Assembly (NCBI GenBank): GCA_963791145.1
Contig: CAWBRT010000015.1
Coordinates: 62,001 to 126,000, forward strand
From: CAWBRT01 sp963791145
GTDB taxonomy: Bacteria; Acidobacteriota; Terriglobia; Terriglobales; Acidobacteriaceae
Reading direction: 5' to 3'
Length of the DNA: 64,000 bases
The position numbers and the translations under genes are program-made. This document shows, one piece after another, positions 51,933 through 63,595 of this stretch. The notes under the pieces were generated by a model, which was not told the DNA's origin, did no database searches, and was given only the letters and a program-made list of their open reading frames with translations. The stretch's first letter is position 1, and every line of letters begins with the position of its first letter.

Positions 51933-53324
51933 TTACTCCCAACCTTCCACTTCCTGCTTGCGTTTAAGCCAGTTGTTGAGCGCGAGTTGCGTGCTGCGGG
52001 GGGCGTTGACGAAGCGAATGCCGGCCGTGCCTTCGCGGTCGGTCCACACCAGCTTGCCGACAGCCTCCACCAGAGTGTCGCAGTCCGGCAAGCTGAGGCG
52101 GATGGAGAGCGTGCCGCTGGTTCTCGGCAACGCCTGCGCCCCTTTCAGGCAGATCCCGCCGCAACTTACATTCCTGGTTTCAAACTGGAAGCGCTCGCCG
52201 CTGGCGGTCACCACCTCGACCGGAACCTCGATCGTGTAGCGAAAGCGCAGTTGCTGCTCGGGACCAAGCTCCCCGACGGTCGGATTGGGTTTCCACGAGC
52301 GCAGTGGGTCAATGCTGTACAACTTGAGCTTGCGGCTCAGGGTGCGGCGGGAGATACCTAGTTCCATGGCCGTCATGCCTTGGTGGCCGCCGGCGTTGGC
52401 CAGGGCGCCGAGGATGGCCTGCCTCTCCAGGGTGGTCAAATCATTCGTGCCACCTTGTGCAGCAAAGCCTTCCGCCGCCGCGGCGCTGGCTTTGGCCGCC
52501 AGGGCTTCCGCTGCCGTGAAGGAGCTGCTCCCCGCGTCCTCCTCTTTTTCTTCCAGCGGAAGCGAGTCGGCTCTGATCTCCTGCTCCTCCCGGAAGGTTC
52601 CCGCCTGAAGCACCACGCTTTCCAGCTCGCGGATGTTCCCGGGCCAGCTATGGGCGAGCAGGCGTTCCTTGGCCTCCTGCGAAAATCGCTTTTCCGGCGC
52701 CACCTTGCTCAAAAAGCAATCCGCCAGGGCCAGAATGTCTTCCGGGCGGTCCCGCAGCGGAGGAATCTTGAGGTGAAACTGGCTGAGCCGGTGATAAAGA
52801 TCGCGGCGGAATTCGCCGGTCTGCACCAGGCGCTCCAGCGGCTGGTTGGTGGCGGCGATCACCCGCACGTCAACCGAGATTTTGCGGTTGCCCCCAAGCC
52901 GATAGTACGGTGCTCCGTCCAGCACGCGTAACAATTTGACCTGCAGCTTGGGATCCAGTTCGCCGACCTCGTCCAGCAGGATGGTGCCGCCGTCGGCCAG
53001 CTCGAAGAGTCCCTTTTTCGCCGAATCGGCGCCGCTGAAGGCTCCCTTTTCGTAGCCGAACAGCTCGCTTTCCAGCAGGTATTCGGGGATGGCGGCGCAG
53101 TTGATATCGACCCAGGGCCGCTGGCTGCGTAACGAATAGGCGCGGATGGCGCGGGCTATCAGCTCCTTGCCGGTACCCGTCTCGCCGGTGATCAGCACCG
53201 ACGCGGTACTGGCGCCAACCCGGGGCAGAAGCGCCATCACCTTCTTCATCTCCGGGCTGGCAACAATGAAACGCGCTTCGCTGCCGTCTCCGACCATGCC
53301 GTTTTCCAGGTCTGCTACGTCCAT
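51933..53324 (-). CDS. Sigma-54 activator: AAA+ / Fis HTH / C-terminal PilZ-like domain
   Basis: 463-residue enhancer-binding protein with no N-terminal receiver. Walker A GETGTGKE 47-54, sigma-54 contact loop GAFSGA 94-99 (consensus GAFTGA, Thr to Ser), Walker B GGTILLDE 112-119, arginine-finger region FRRDLYHRLSQFHLKIPPLRDR, a Fis-type helix-turn-helix 296-336 (ELGISRRTLSRKLKLY), and a PilZ-like domain 358-455. The PilZ N-x-S-x-x-G motif is intact (NVSCGG 385-390); the R-x-x-x-R motif is not clear, so c-di-GMP binding is uncertain. It is divergent from a c-di-GMP turnover enzyme, with two palindromic sites between them. Confidence 0.92.
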   Translation of the reverse strand: MDVADLENGMVGDGSEARFIVASPEMKKVMALLPRVGASTASVLITGETGTGKELIARAIRAYSLRSQRPWVDINCAAIPEYLLESELFGYEKGAFSGADSAKKGLFELADGGTILLDEVGELDPKLQVKLLRVLDGAPYYRLGGNRKISVDVRVIAATNQPLERLVQTGEFRRDLYHRLSQFHLKIPPLRDRPEDILALADCFLSKVAPEKRFSQEAKERLLAHSWPGNIRELESVVLQAGTFREEQEIRADSLPLEEKEEDAGSSSFTAAEALAAKASAAAAEGFAAQGGTNDLTTLERQAILGALANAGGHQGMTAMELGISRRTLSRKLKLYSIDPLRSWKPNPTVGELGPEQQLRFRYTIEVPVEVVTASGERFQFETRNVSCGGICLKGAQALPRTSGTLSIRLSLPDCDTLVEAVGKLVWTDREGTAGIRFVNAPRSTQLALNNWLKRKQEVEGWE

Positions 53325-53498
53325 GCCCGCCTTTCAGCCCCGCTTTAGACACCGATGGCATGGCCGGAGGCAGACCACCGCCTCCACTCCGGCACCCGTG
53401 CCATCATCAACAACACTATGCCGCTAAGAGTGCCGCCGCCGTCAACAGAAACCGTCTGCCCCGATAATCGAAAGTAACTAGCGGGCACCGGCAAAAGC

Positions 53499-53543
53499 TG
53501 CGACACTTTGTCGCAAGGCCAATGTTTGCGCCATTTTGTCTCA
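53499..53543. promoter_or_regulatory. Tandem upstream activator sites for the sigma-54 activator
   Basis: TGCGACA-CTT-TGTCGCA (53499-53515) is a perfect seven-base dyad. TGCGCCA-TTT-TGTCTCA (53527-53543) matches it at 14 of 17 positions. Centres are 28 bases apart and lie about 115 and 87 bases before the start point inferred from the sigma-54 promoter, a typical distance for enhancer sites of Fis-type activators. Confidence 0.6.
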
Positions 53544-53595
53544 ATTCCGGGCCCGTGTCCAGTAAGCAAATAAAGGACTTCGAAACCTTCTACTC

Positions 53596-53611
53596 TGGAA
53601 GCTCCCGTGCA
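53596..53611 (+). promoter_or_regulatory. Candidate sigma-54 (-24/-12) promoter of the HD-GYP/GGDEF gene
   Basis: TGGAAGCTCCCGTGCA: GG and GC are exactly ten bases apart, as sigma-54 requires. Compared with TGGCAC-N5-TTGCA it has two changes at -24 and one at -12. It is downstream of the two palindromic sites and about 150 bases before the start codon. Confidence 0.5.
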
Positions 53612-53763
53612 TTGAAGTTGATAGCGGCCTAGTGTGTTTCTAACGTGTTTCTAACGGAAAGCTGCAACCCGGGTAGACGGCACGGCGCAGGCGGCCATGA
53701 GCGGTTAGACCAAAAGAACCAGGCCCCAGATTGATTCCTGGGGGCGAAGAGTACGAGAACTTC

Positions 53764-55668
53764 GTGAAGCGTTCGAATATCTACGTAGCTTTGGTTGCCG
53801 GGACGGTGCTGGCGCTCGTCTGCTATGCGACCACTCACTCGTTCGAGAGCCATTCTGTACGGTTCGCCTATTACCTGACGCTCGCTATTTTGGCGACGAC
53901 TCTGATTTATTTGGGTTACCGCGAGTTCAAGGCCGGCTTGGACGCCAAGACTGCCCACGCCGCCGACATCGCGGCTCTGCATCTGCGTACCATCGAGGCG
54001 CTGGCCTTGGCCATCGACGCCAAGGATCAGGGTACTCAGGAGCATCTGCGGCGGGTGCGGGCCTGCTCGGCGGCGCTTGGCAAGGCCCTGGGCCTCGGCG
54101 AAGACGAGCTGGAGGCGTTGCGGGCCGCCTCGCTGCTGCACGACATCGGCAAGCTGGCGGTTCCCGAGCACATCATCCATAAGGCCGGCCGGCTGACTCC
54201 GGAAGAATTCGAAAAGATGAAGATCCATCCCCGCGTGGGGGCGGACATTCTGCGCCGGGTGAAGTTTCCTTACCCGGTTGTGCCCATCGTCGAGGCGCAT
54301 CACGAACATTGGGACGGCAGTGGCTATCCCTTCGGCAAGAAGGGGGAGGAGATTCCTATCGGGGCGCGCGTTCTCAGCGTAGTGGACTGCCTCGAGGCCC
54401 TCACCTCCGAACGCCAGTACCGGCGCGCGCTTCCAGCCGGCGAAGCCCTGGAGCAGATTTGCTCTCTCGCCGGCACCCAGTTCGACCCCAAGGTGGTCGA
54501 AGCCCTGAAGGCAAACTGGCCGTTGGTGCAGGAGGCGGGTTCGCCCGGTTTTGCCGAGACTTCTTTCCTGCGCGGTACCGGCCGCTCGGCCAGCGCCGCC
54601 GGCGCCTTTGAACTCCCGGAAAACTTCCTCAGCTCTATCGCCGCCGCGCGGCTGGAAGCGCAGACGCTGTTCGAGATCAGCCACGACCTGGGGAACTCGC
54701 TCAGCCTGGACGAAACCTTGTCCCTGCTATCGGCGCGCCTGCGCACCCTGGTGCCTTACGACTCCATTGCCATCTTCATCCGCAACGAGGACGAACTGGT
54801 TGCCAGGCATGTGGCCGGCGATCACTACCGCATTCTTTCCACCCTGGTAATCAAGATCGGGGAGGGGCTATCCGGGCGGGTCGCCGAAAGCGGAACCCCG
54901 GCCTTGAATGCGCCGCCCTCGCTCGAATTCCCGCTGCCCGCCGACCGCACCCGCACAGCCTCACTGAAGTCTGCCGTTTCCGTCCCGCTGAACGGCTCGG
55001 CCGGCACCATCGGCGTTCTCACTCTCTACCGCACCGCGCCTGAGGCCTTCACCCGCGACCATCTGCGTATCCTGCTGGCCATCAGCTCGAAGGTGGCGGT
55101 TTCAGTCGAAAACGCCCTCCGCTTCCAGTTGGCGGAGAGCTCCGCCACGACCGATTACCTGACCGGACTGCCCAACGCACGCTCGCTCTTCCTCCATCTC
55201 GACGAGGAGATTTCCCGCTGCAAGCGCGAGAACACCTCGCTGGCCATCATGGTCTGCGATCTGGACGGTTTCAAGCAGATCAACGACCAGTTCGGGCACC
55301 TGGAGGGAAACAAGGTCCTGCGGCTGTTCGCGCAACTGCTGCGCTCCGCCTCCCGTAATTACGACTACGTGGGCCGCCTGGGCGGTGATGAGTTCGTTGT
55401 CGTCGCGCCGGGCTTGAAGTCGGAGACGGCAAAGACCAGGGCCGAACGCATGAACGAGTCGGCTATAGAGGCCGGATTGCGCATCTGCGGCCAGCCGTCC
55501 CTCTCCGTCAGCGTCGGCTGCGCCTTCCTGAACGAAGATGGTACCGACGCCGAGCAGTTGCTGGCTGTCGCCGATCAGCGGATGTATGTGGAGAAACAGC
55601 AGCACTGGGATGAGACCAGGAAGCTGATCGCTTTCCCCTCGGCACAGGCACAAACGGGTGGGGCGTAA
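53764..55668 (+). CDS. HD-GYP / GAF / GGDEF c-di-GMP turnover protein
   Basis: 634-residue membrane protein that could both break and make c-di-GMP. Two N-terminal helices (about 5-22 and 34-50). HD-GYP phosphodiesterase: SLLHDIGKLAVPEHIIHK (His126, Asp127) and HHEHWDGSGYP. A GAF sensor covers about 300-450. GGDEF cyclase: DYLTGLPNARSLF, VCDLDGFKQINDQFGHLEG and RLGGDEFVVV near 540, with the inhibitory site RNYD five residues before GGDEF. All catalytic motifs are intact. The start is GTG 53764; TTG 53731 is possible. Divergent from the sigma-54 activator. Confidence 0.92.
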   Translation: MKRSNIYVALVAGTVLALVCYATTHSFESHSVRFAYYLTLAILATTLIYLGYREFKAGLDAKTAHAADIAALHLRTIEALALAIDAKDQGTQEHLRRVRACSAALGKALGLGEDELEALRAASLLHDIGKLAVPEHIIHKAGRLTPEEFEKMKIHPRVGADILRRVKFPYPVVPIVEAHHEHWDGSGYPFGKKGEEIPIGARVLSVVDCLEALTSERQYRRALPAGEALEQICSLAGTQFDPKVVEALKANWPLVQEAGSPGFAETSFLRGTGRSASAAGAFELPENFLSSIAAARLEAQTLFEISHDLGNSLSLDETLSLLSARLRTLVPYDSIAIFIRNEDELVARHVAGDHYRILSTLVIKIGEGLSGRVAESGTPALNAPPSLEFPLPADRTRTASLKSAVSVPLNGSAGTIGVLTLYRTAPEAFTRDHLRILLAISSKVAVSVENALRFQLAESSATTDYLTGLPNARSLFLHLDEEISRCKRENTSLAIMVCDLDGFKQINDQFGHLEGNKVLRLFAQLLRSASRNYDYVGRLGGDEFVVVAPGLKSETAKTRAERMNESAIEAGLRICGQPSLSVSVGCAFLNEDGTDAEQLLAVADQRMYVEKQQHWDETRKLIAFPSAQAQTGGA

Positions 55669-56065
55669 GCAGCAAAGCTCCCATACACCTGTCCCTTACA
55701 CCTGCCCCACACGCCTCCCGCTTGGATGAACCCCCGTTTTATTTTGCCGGCTCCCCTTCCCACCGCGCCGGGTTAGTGCCATACTTCCTCCACTCCAGCG
55801 AGTGCGCCACGGGCTCTGATTGGAGACGTGGTGCGGATTCGCTGGAAGCCGCATGCCACGCACGCAGCGCAAAGTCGCCTCACCCTTCCTGGTTTTTCCG
55901 CAGCCAGTGCTCCGGCTGCGTTCCGCCAATAAGACGCTCCGGCCAGGCAACCATCGCCTGGTTCATCTCGCCTCTATAACCATGGACCCGGTTTCGCGGG
56001 GTTCCCGGCAAGCCGCAGTTGCGCTTGCCGGGCCGTAATCAGCTCTTGCGAGCAGAGGAGGTTCT
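55669..56065. other. Intergenic region with a 9-bp hairpin (56004-56032)
   Basis: CCCGGCAAG - CCGCAGTTGCG - CTTGCCGGG, perfect nine-base arms, 34 bases before the deacylase start at 56066. No T run follows, so it may be a leader hairpin or operator. The rest shows short direct repeats (ACCTGTCCCTTACACCTGCCCC near 55685, given as ACCTG..ACCTG) and no gene. Confidence 0.4.
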
Positions 56066-56567
56066 ATGCCGATAGCGCGATTAAAACAATTTCTGGAAGA
56101 GAACAGGATCGGGTACGTCCTCGTAAGCCACTCGACGGCTTATACGGCGGCCGCCACCGCTGCCATCACTCACACTCCAGGAAAGGAGATCGCCAAGACG
56201 GTCATGGTGATGATCGACGGCGCCCTGGCCATGGTGGTTGTGCCCGGATCGAAGCACGTGGATTTCCGCGCTCTGAAAACCGCCACCGGCGCAAGTGAGG
56301 TGGTCTCTGGCGCATGAACACCAGTTTGCTCACGTCTTTCCCGACTGCGAGGTGGGAGCCATGCCTCCCTTCGGCAATCTTTACAACCTGCCGGTCTACG
56401 TCGACGAGAGCCTGGCCGAGGACGACACCATCGCCTTCAATGCCGGCTCGCATCGTGAGCTGCTGAAGCTTGCCTATAGCGACTTTGCCAAGCTGACCAA
56501 GCCCCGGGTCGTGAAGGTGGTGGCGGAAAGCACGGCGCAGCGGCTGGTGAAACGAACCGCCAGTTAG
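56066..56567 (+). CDS. YbaK/ProX-type aminoacyl-tRNA deacylase domain protein, one apparent frameshift
   Basis: About 166 residues, a single-domain editing hydrolase related to YbaK and the ProRS INS domain, which clears mischarged tRNA. First frame: FLEENRIGYVLVSHSTAYTAA, GKEIAKTVMVMIDGALAMVVVPGSKHVDFRALKTATGASEV (the Lys of AKTV is the family's conserved lysine). After a +1 shift near 56300: LAHEHQFAHVFPDCEVGAMPPFGNLYNLPVYVDESLAEDDTIAFNAGSHRELLKLAYSDF, read as consecutive family blocks. GAMPPFG is the typical loop. The two frames join without a gap. Confidence 0.83.
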
Positions 56568-56600
56568 CTGTTTCCGCGGAGGAACAGCGGTTTGCACTCC

Positions 56601-56625
56601 AGCAAGCGCCATGGTTGCGCTTGCT
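56601..56625. terminator. Hairpin after the YbaK-type gene
   Basis: AGCAAGCGC - CATGGTT - GCGCTTGCT, perfect nine-base arms, 33 bases after the stop codon. No T run follows, so terminator activity is uncertain. Confidence 0.45.
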
Positions 56626-56692
56626 GGGTGTTCGCGAGCCGGCAGGAACATCGAGAGTAAGAACTATGGCGAACCACAGTCGCTGTAGACAA

Positions 56693-56790
56693 TATCTTTG
56701 AAAGGGCACGGCTTTCAGCCGTGCCGCATGGGGCGGTTAGAATTCCGGCTTTAGCCGCTGAGGGGCAGGTCCCTCGGAGTCCTGCCTAGC
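56693..56790. repeat. Palindromic intergenic repeat, class II core
   Basis: CTTTGAAAGGGCACGGCTTTCAGCCGTGCCG then CCGGCTTTAGCCGCTGAGG (given as core blocks GGCACGGC-TTTCA-GCCGTGCC and GGCTTTAGCC). The core and order match 17308-17370 inside the 123-bp element, but the CTGGTTGCATAAA ends are missing here. The flanks 56567-57001 otherwise show no gene. Confidence 0.65.
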
Positions 56791-57001
56791 GGGACCAGTC
56801 CTATTCAGCATTTGCTCCGCGCGGCTCAAGGCACCCTAGCAGACCCAAAACAGGTTTGCTGGGGACCCCGCCGCGTCCTTTCAAAGCCGGTATATAGTAA
56901 CCCTGGTTTTGCTCTAAGCCTGGAAAGTAGGACTGGGTACTAGCGCGGTTTACTTTTCATTGGGGCTCGCGCCAAACCCCGGTTTGTGGCAATCTGGTCT
57001 C

Positions 57002-57163
57002 ATGAAAAATAAGAACATGCGCGAACTGGAGAAGCACTGGGCCGAGCAACGGAAAAAGGCAGCGAAGCCGGCTAAGGTAGCCAAGCCCGGCAGCAAGAAG
57101 CATAGCCGCGAGGGCGTGAACCAGGCGGCTTCCCCGATGGTTCGCGAGGCGACGAAGGATTAG
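57002..57163 (+). CDS. Small lysine-rich hypothetical protein
   Basis: 53 residues starting MKNKNMRELEKHWAEQRKK, then a Lys/Ala/Pro-rich stretch and a C-terminal REGVNQAASPMVREATKD. The pattern (short basic linker, then amphipathic end) looks like small uncharacterised soil-bacterial proteins, but no family can be named. No strong ribosome-binding site precedes ATG 57002. Confidence 0.45.
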   Translation: MKNKNMRELEKHWAEQRKKAAKPAKVAKPGSKKHSREGVNQAASPMVREATKD

Positions 57164-57505
57164 CCGCGCAGCACTCTCAACTTCCCTTGAATCACAACAT
57201 GTGTTTCTGTCTTTGACGGATGCCGCCGAACTACCACCACCTAGAGGGAGGCTTCCGTTTGTTCCCGGAGCCCTAGGATGCTATCCTGAAATTTCCCAGC
57301 CGAAGGGGAGTAGCAGAATCGGCGTTTGTCTGACGCGTTTTGTCGCGGCGGGCGAATGCCGGTTCCAGGCGGATCAACAAGCACGAGGATGATCTCTTCT
57401 GGTCTGCCTGACCACAATCCATGAACTTGGGTGTGAGACCTTTGGCTACGCGTTGAACTTTGTGAAACGCGTGGCCGAACGGTCGCCCACGCACCCGGAT
57501 TCTTG
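57164..57505. other. Intergenic region, no feature recognised
   Basis: About 340 bases before the CaCA exchanger. Short frames on both strands have no family features. No palindrome, repeat or clear promoter was seen. Confidence 0.4.
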
Positions 57506-58866
57506 ATGCAACGTAAACATCCGCTGCCGTTCCTGATCGCCCTGGCCGCCACCCTGCCGGGGCTCGGGCTGCATCTTGGCCGAATCCACACCAGCGCTCC
57601 GGTCTCCACGCTCTCATCGGGGATAGCGATCGTTGCTGCCTCGTTCCTGCTCCTTTGGGCCTGCGATGCGGCGCAGACCGAAGTCTCGCAAGGACTGGCC
57701 CTGGCCGGCGTGGCCCTTATCGCCGTCCTGCCGGAGTACTCGGTCGATATGTACTTCACCTGGCAGGCGGGAAGGTATCCCCAGGCTGACTACGCCCACT
57801 ACGCCATCGCCAACATGACCGGAGCCAACCGGCTGCTGATCGGCGTGGGCTGGGCCATGATCGTCGCTGTCTATTGGCTGCGCACGCGCCGCGACGTGGA
57901 GCTCGAAACCGATCGCCGCAGCGAGCTATTTTTTCTCGGACTGGCCACCCTCTACGCCTTCGTCATCCCTTTGAAGGGGACTCTGGCATGGTATGACGGT
58001 CTGGTGTTCCTGGGAATTTATCTCTGGTACCTGCGGGTAGCCGGACGCCGCTCTTGCGTCGAAGTTGAAGCCGAAGGCCCGGCGGCCCTCCTGGTTGCGT
58101 TGCCCCGGCGACAGCGCTGCCTCGCCATCGGCGGCCTGTTCGTCTTCGCCGGCGCCATCATTCTGGCCAACGCCGAGCCCTTTTCCGAAGGCCTGCTGGC
58201 CACCGGCCGACTCTTCCACATCAACGAATTCCTGCTCGTGCAATGGCTGGCGCCGGTCGCCTCCGAATCGCCCGAGTTCATCGTCGCCCTCATGTTCGCC
58301 TGGCGCGGCCAGGGTGGATTGGCCCTTGGCAGCCTGCTCTCGTCCAAGTTAAACCAGTGGACGCTGCTGGTTGGCATGATTCCCAGGAGTCTATGCTGTC
58401 TCCACCCGCACCCTGGCTCACCCGCTGCCGCTCAACAATTACCAGATGTCTGAGATCCTGCTGACGGCCGCGCAGTCGGCCTTGGGCGTGGTGTCTGCTG
58501 GCCGGACTGAGAATCTCGCTTGGCGGGGCGGTATTGCTGTTCGGACTCTTCATCGGCCAGTTCATTCTGCCACTGTGCTCGCAGTGGTTTCCCGGCTTGG
58601 CCTTCGGGCTCGGCAGCCAGCAGATCCATCCCGTCTTCGTCATTCTCTATGTCGTCGTAGCCTTTGCCCTGGCCCTGCAAAACCCGAGCGCGCTCGTGTG
58701 GCTCAAGCGCGGCCTCGACGTAAATTCCTGCGTAGGGAAAGCAGAGATCGTAACTCCCGGGAAAGAAGTCCCCCTGCTCGCCCGCTGCGAGCGTTGCTCG
58801 TGGCGCGTGGGGGAAAACGGAGAGAAGCAGGATTCCGTGGAGCACACGACCGGCATCGAGTCCTAG
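57506..58866 (+). CDS. CaCA-family cation (Ca2+/Na+ or H+) exchanger, two apparent frameshifts
   Basis: About 452 residues with ten or eleven membrane helices. The two alpha-repeat motifs are present: GVALIAVLPEYSVDMYFTWQAG in the first half and APVASESPEFIVALMFAWRGQGG in the second, each with the acidic transport residue. The frame breaks at about 58383, giving GVYAVSTRTLAHPLPLNNYQMSEILLTAAQSALGVV in the next frame (consecutive blocks), and at about 58495, giving LAGLRISLGGAVLLFGLFIGQFILP. Both shifts are +1. The C-terminal tail ends at 58866. It exports calcium or a related cation. Confidence 0.8.
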
Positions 58867-58942
58867 AAACACGTTCGCTGTTAGCATAGAAAAGGAAATG
58901 CACGCGTAGGCCCAGCCGCCCTCGGCTGGGCAAGGAACCAGC

Positions 58943-60923
<1,981 letters not shown>

Positions 60924-62367
60924 CAATCAATAGCGAGTCTGAGTACTCGCCTTTGGTCCAGCACCTTTGCAACAGCCGCCACGGAGCGGGTTACGTCTTC
61001 TTCTGATGTTCGCCAGTTGCAGACGCTCACTCGCATCACCCGGTGGCCGTTCCAGTCGCTGCCGCTGAAGAACGCCTCTCCGGTGGCCAGGATCGCGGCA
61101 ATCACGTCGTTGGTCCGATTCGTATGGTCCGCTTCCGTAGCCCCGGGTTTTGGATCAAGGAAGCGCACCAGGCCCTGATTGATGATCGGTTCGGACATGA
61201 GCTGCGCGCCCGGCAATTGGCCGATCCGCATGACCAGCGAATGAGCATGCGCGCAGCAGCGCTCGATGAGGTTAGAGATGCCTTCGCGCCCCAGCTCGCG
61301 CAAGGCGGCGTAAGTCGGAAAGCCGCGTGCGCGCCGCGACCACTCCGGATTCCAGTCTATTGCGTCGCGTGCTCCGGCATTGAACGTCAGATAGGCAGCG
61401 CGGTGAGACATGGCGGCCTGATGCGCTTCCGGGTGCGCAATAAAGGCATATCCGCAATCGAAAGGAACGTTGAGCCACTTGTGACCGTCCGTAGCCCATG
61501 AGTCCGCGGCTTCCACGCCTTTCACCAGATGGCTTATATTTCGCGCTGGCGGCTGCCCACAAACCGAATGCCCCATCCACGTGAACCCATGCTCCCCGGC
61601 TCTTCGCCATCGGAATCAGCACCTCGAAGTCGTCCAACGAGCCTGTGTTGATCTCGCCTGCCTGCAATACGACAATCGCTGGCGAATCGGAATCGCTTTC
61701 AAGTTCCCTCTTGAAGCGCCTCGGCCTGCATGCGCCCGGACGAATCCGTAGCAACGCCCACAATCTGCGAGAGCCCCATTCCCAGCAGGCGAACTGCGCG
61801 GTCGACGGAGCCGTGCCTTTGCCCGTTGGCCAGAATGCGAATACGCGGTGCGCCGCAGAGACCCTGGCGCTCGACATCCCAGTTCCGCTTTACCAGCACT
61901 TCATGGCGCGCAGCGGCCAGGCAGGTGACGTGCGCCATCTGGCAGCCGTTAACGAAAGCGAAGCTGGCGTGCTCCGGCAGTCCGAGAATCTCCTTCAGCC
62001 AGCGTCCGGAGACCTCCTCGACGACAGCCGCCGCCGGCGCGGATGTGTACAGGGCTGCGTTCTGATCCCATGCGGTTGTGAGCCAGTCGGCAGCCAGCGC
62101 CGACTCAAGCGAGCCTCCAACCACCCAGGCGAAGAAGCGGCCGCCGGCGCAGCCGACAATCCCGCCCGTGACATCCTCGAGCAGTTCGGCAACAACTTGC
62201 TCCGGCGGAAGCCCCTGCGCGGTCAATTCCTTGCCAAGCCTGTTTCGGAGCGTATCAATGTCGACCGTTGCGGCAACAGGGGCTCGGTCGAGGCTCGCCA
62301 GATGCGACTGCGCGGCCTCGAATGCTGTGCGCAGCACTTCCGTGGATTGACAATCCGTTTTAGGCAT

Positions 62368-62683
62368 GACGCCAGACTAGCGGCTCCGAAAGCATCGCGT
62401 CTATCCGAATCTTGCGTTCAAAGTACCTCCCGCCACTCGCCGGGAAGTACAGCGAGCAACGTTCAGCGAGCAATAAAGATGAGCTTCGTCCCTGGAAATC
62501 CAGGAGAGGCGTTGAACCGGGTTGCTTGCCCTGTCCCGGGGTTTGCGAAGCAAACCTGCGGACTGCTAAACTCAAGGTTCCGGCCTGTGGCGGGGTACAA
62601 TCTTCATAGCCGGCCTGTGCGGCCCTGGCCGTGCGCCACCCCAATTCATTGGCGTCGCACGCCGAATCTCCGAGGAAATAATC
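62368..62683. other. Divergent intergenic region
   Basis: Between the decarboxylase (minus) and the YfgM-like gene (plus). It holds CGAGGAA before GTG 62684. Imperfect GC-rich inverted repeats are seen near 62430-62470 (CTCGCCGGGAAGTACAGCGAG). No gene recognised. Confidence 0.4.
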
Positions 62684-63388
62684 GTGCGCTATACCCGGCA
62701 AGAACTGAAGCAGGACAAGTTCGCAGAGACCGCCAAGGACGCCGTCCACTGGACAGTCGCTCACCGCAAGACCATAACCGGCGGGCTGGTCGCCCTGATA
62801 GTGGCTGTGGTCCTGGCCGCTGGACTCTTCTGGTACCACGAGCACCGCAGCGTGCTCGCTTCCGATCAGCTTGGCAAGGCCCTGGTCACCTACAACGCGC
62901 CCATCGGTATACCCTCCACAGACAAGCAGATGGTCAGCTTCCAGACCGTGGCCGAACGCGCGACGGCTTCCAAGCAGGAGTTCTACCGCATCTCCAACGA
63001 ATTCGGCTCCACCCGCTCCGGGCAACTGGCGCACTACTTCGCCGCCCTGTGCGAGGCCGACTTGAGCAACTACAAAGTAGCGGAAGATCAACTGAAAGCC
63101 GTCGCCAATTCCCGCGACGCCGAGGTTGCCTCCCTGGCTAAGCTGGCCCTCGCCTCCGTCTATCGCTCCGGGAATAAGGACGCCGATGCCGTTGCTCTTT
63201 ATAAAGAGCTTATCGAGCGTCCAACTACCAGCGTGCCGAAGGCTACGGCGCAGTTGGCCCTGGCAAGCCTGTACGAGGCCAAGCAACCGGCCGAGGCCAA
63301 GAAGCTCTATCAGGAAATCGCCAAAGACGATCCCAAGAGCCCGGCCGCTCAGATCGCCAGCCAGCGCGAACAGGCCATCAAGCAGTAG
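62684..63388 (+). CDS. YfgM-like membrane-anchored TPR protein
   Basis: 234 residues. A short basic cytoplasmic N-terminus (MRYTRQELKQDKFAETAKDAVHW) is followed by one helix (TGGLVALIVAVVLAAGLFWYH, residues about 32-52) and a periplasmic domain built of TPR-type helix pairs: GQLAHYFAALCEADLSNYKVAEDQL, AEVASLAKLALASVYRSGNKDADAVALYKEL and TAQLALASLYEAKQPAEAKKLYQEIAKDDP. This is the YfgM/ancillary SecYEG-translocon architecture. GTG 62684 with GAGGAA upstream. A strong hairpin follows the stop. Confidence 0.82.
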   Translation: MRYTRQELKQDKFAETAKDAVHWTVAHRKTITGGLVALIVAVVLAAGLFWYHEHRSVLASDQLGKALVTYNAPIGIPSTDKQMVSFQTVAERATASKQEFYRISNEFGSTRSGQLAHYFAALCEADLSNYKVAEDQLKAVANSRDAEVASLAKLALASVYRSGNKDADAVALYKELIERPTTSVPKATAQLALASLYEAKQPAEAKKLYQEIAKDDPKSPAAQIASQREQAIKQ

Positions 63389-63410
63389 ACCAACTGTTAG
63401 CTATGAATGC

Positions 63411-63438
63411 AGAAAGGGCGCCGGATGGCGCCCTTTCT
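63411..63438. terminator. Perfect 12-bp hairpin after the YfgM-like gene
   Basis: AGAAAGGGCGCC - GGAT - GGCGCCCTTTCT. It starts 23 bases after the stop codon. The A- and T-rich ends of the stem give it terminator character in both directions. Confidence 0.75.
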
Positions 63439-63456
63439 GTTCTGGATAGTGTATCG

Positions 63457-63578
63457 GGTGGCCCACATTTGCCTTTGTCGGCAAATGTGGGGGACCTAAA
63501 GCTCTACTGAAGACGAAAATCGAATAATGCACCAGCCCCACATTAGCTCCGCCTTCGGCTTCGCAAATGTGGGTCACC
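63457..63578. repeat. 122-bp palindromic intergenic element
   Basis: Outer ends GGTGGCCCACATTTG and CAAATGTGGGTCACC match inverted at 14 of 15 positions. Inside, CCCACATTTGCC-TTTGTC-GGCAAATGTGGG (63462-63491) is a perfect 12-bp hairpin, and a second imperfect hairpin CCCCACATT..AAATGTGGG lies at 63537-63573. It is located between convergent genes. Confidence 0.7.
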
Positions 63579-63595
63579 ATCCCTACGTTGTCGTC

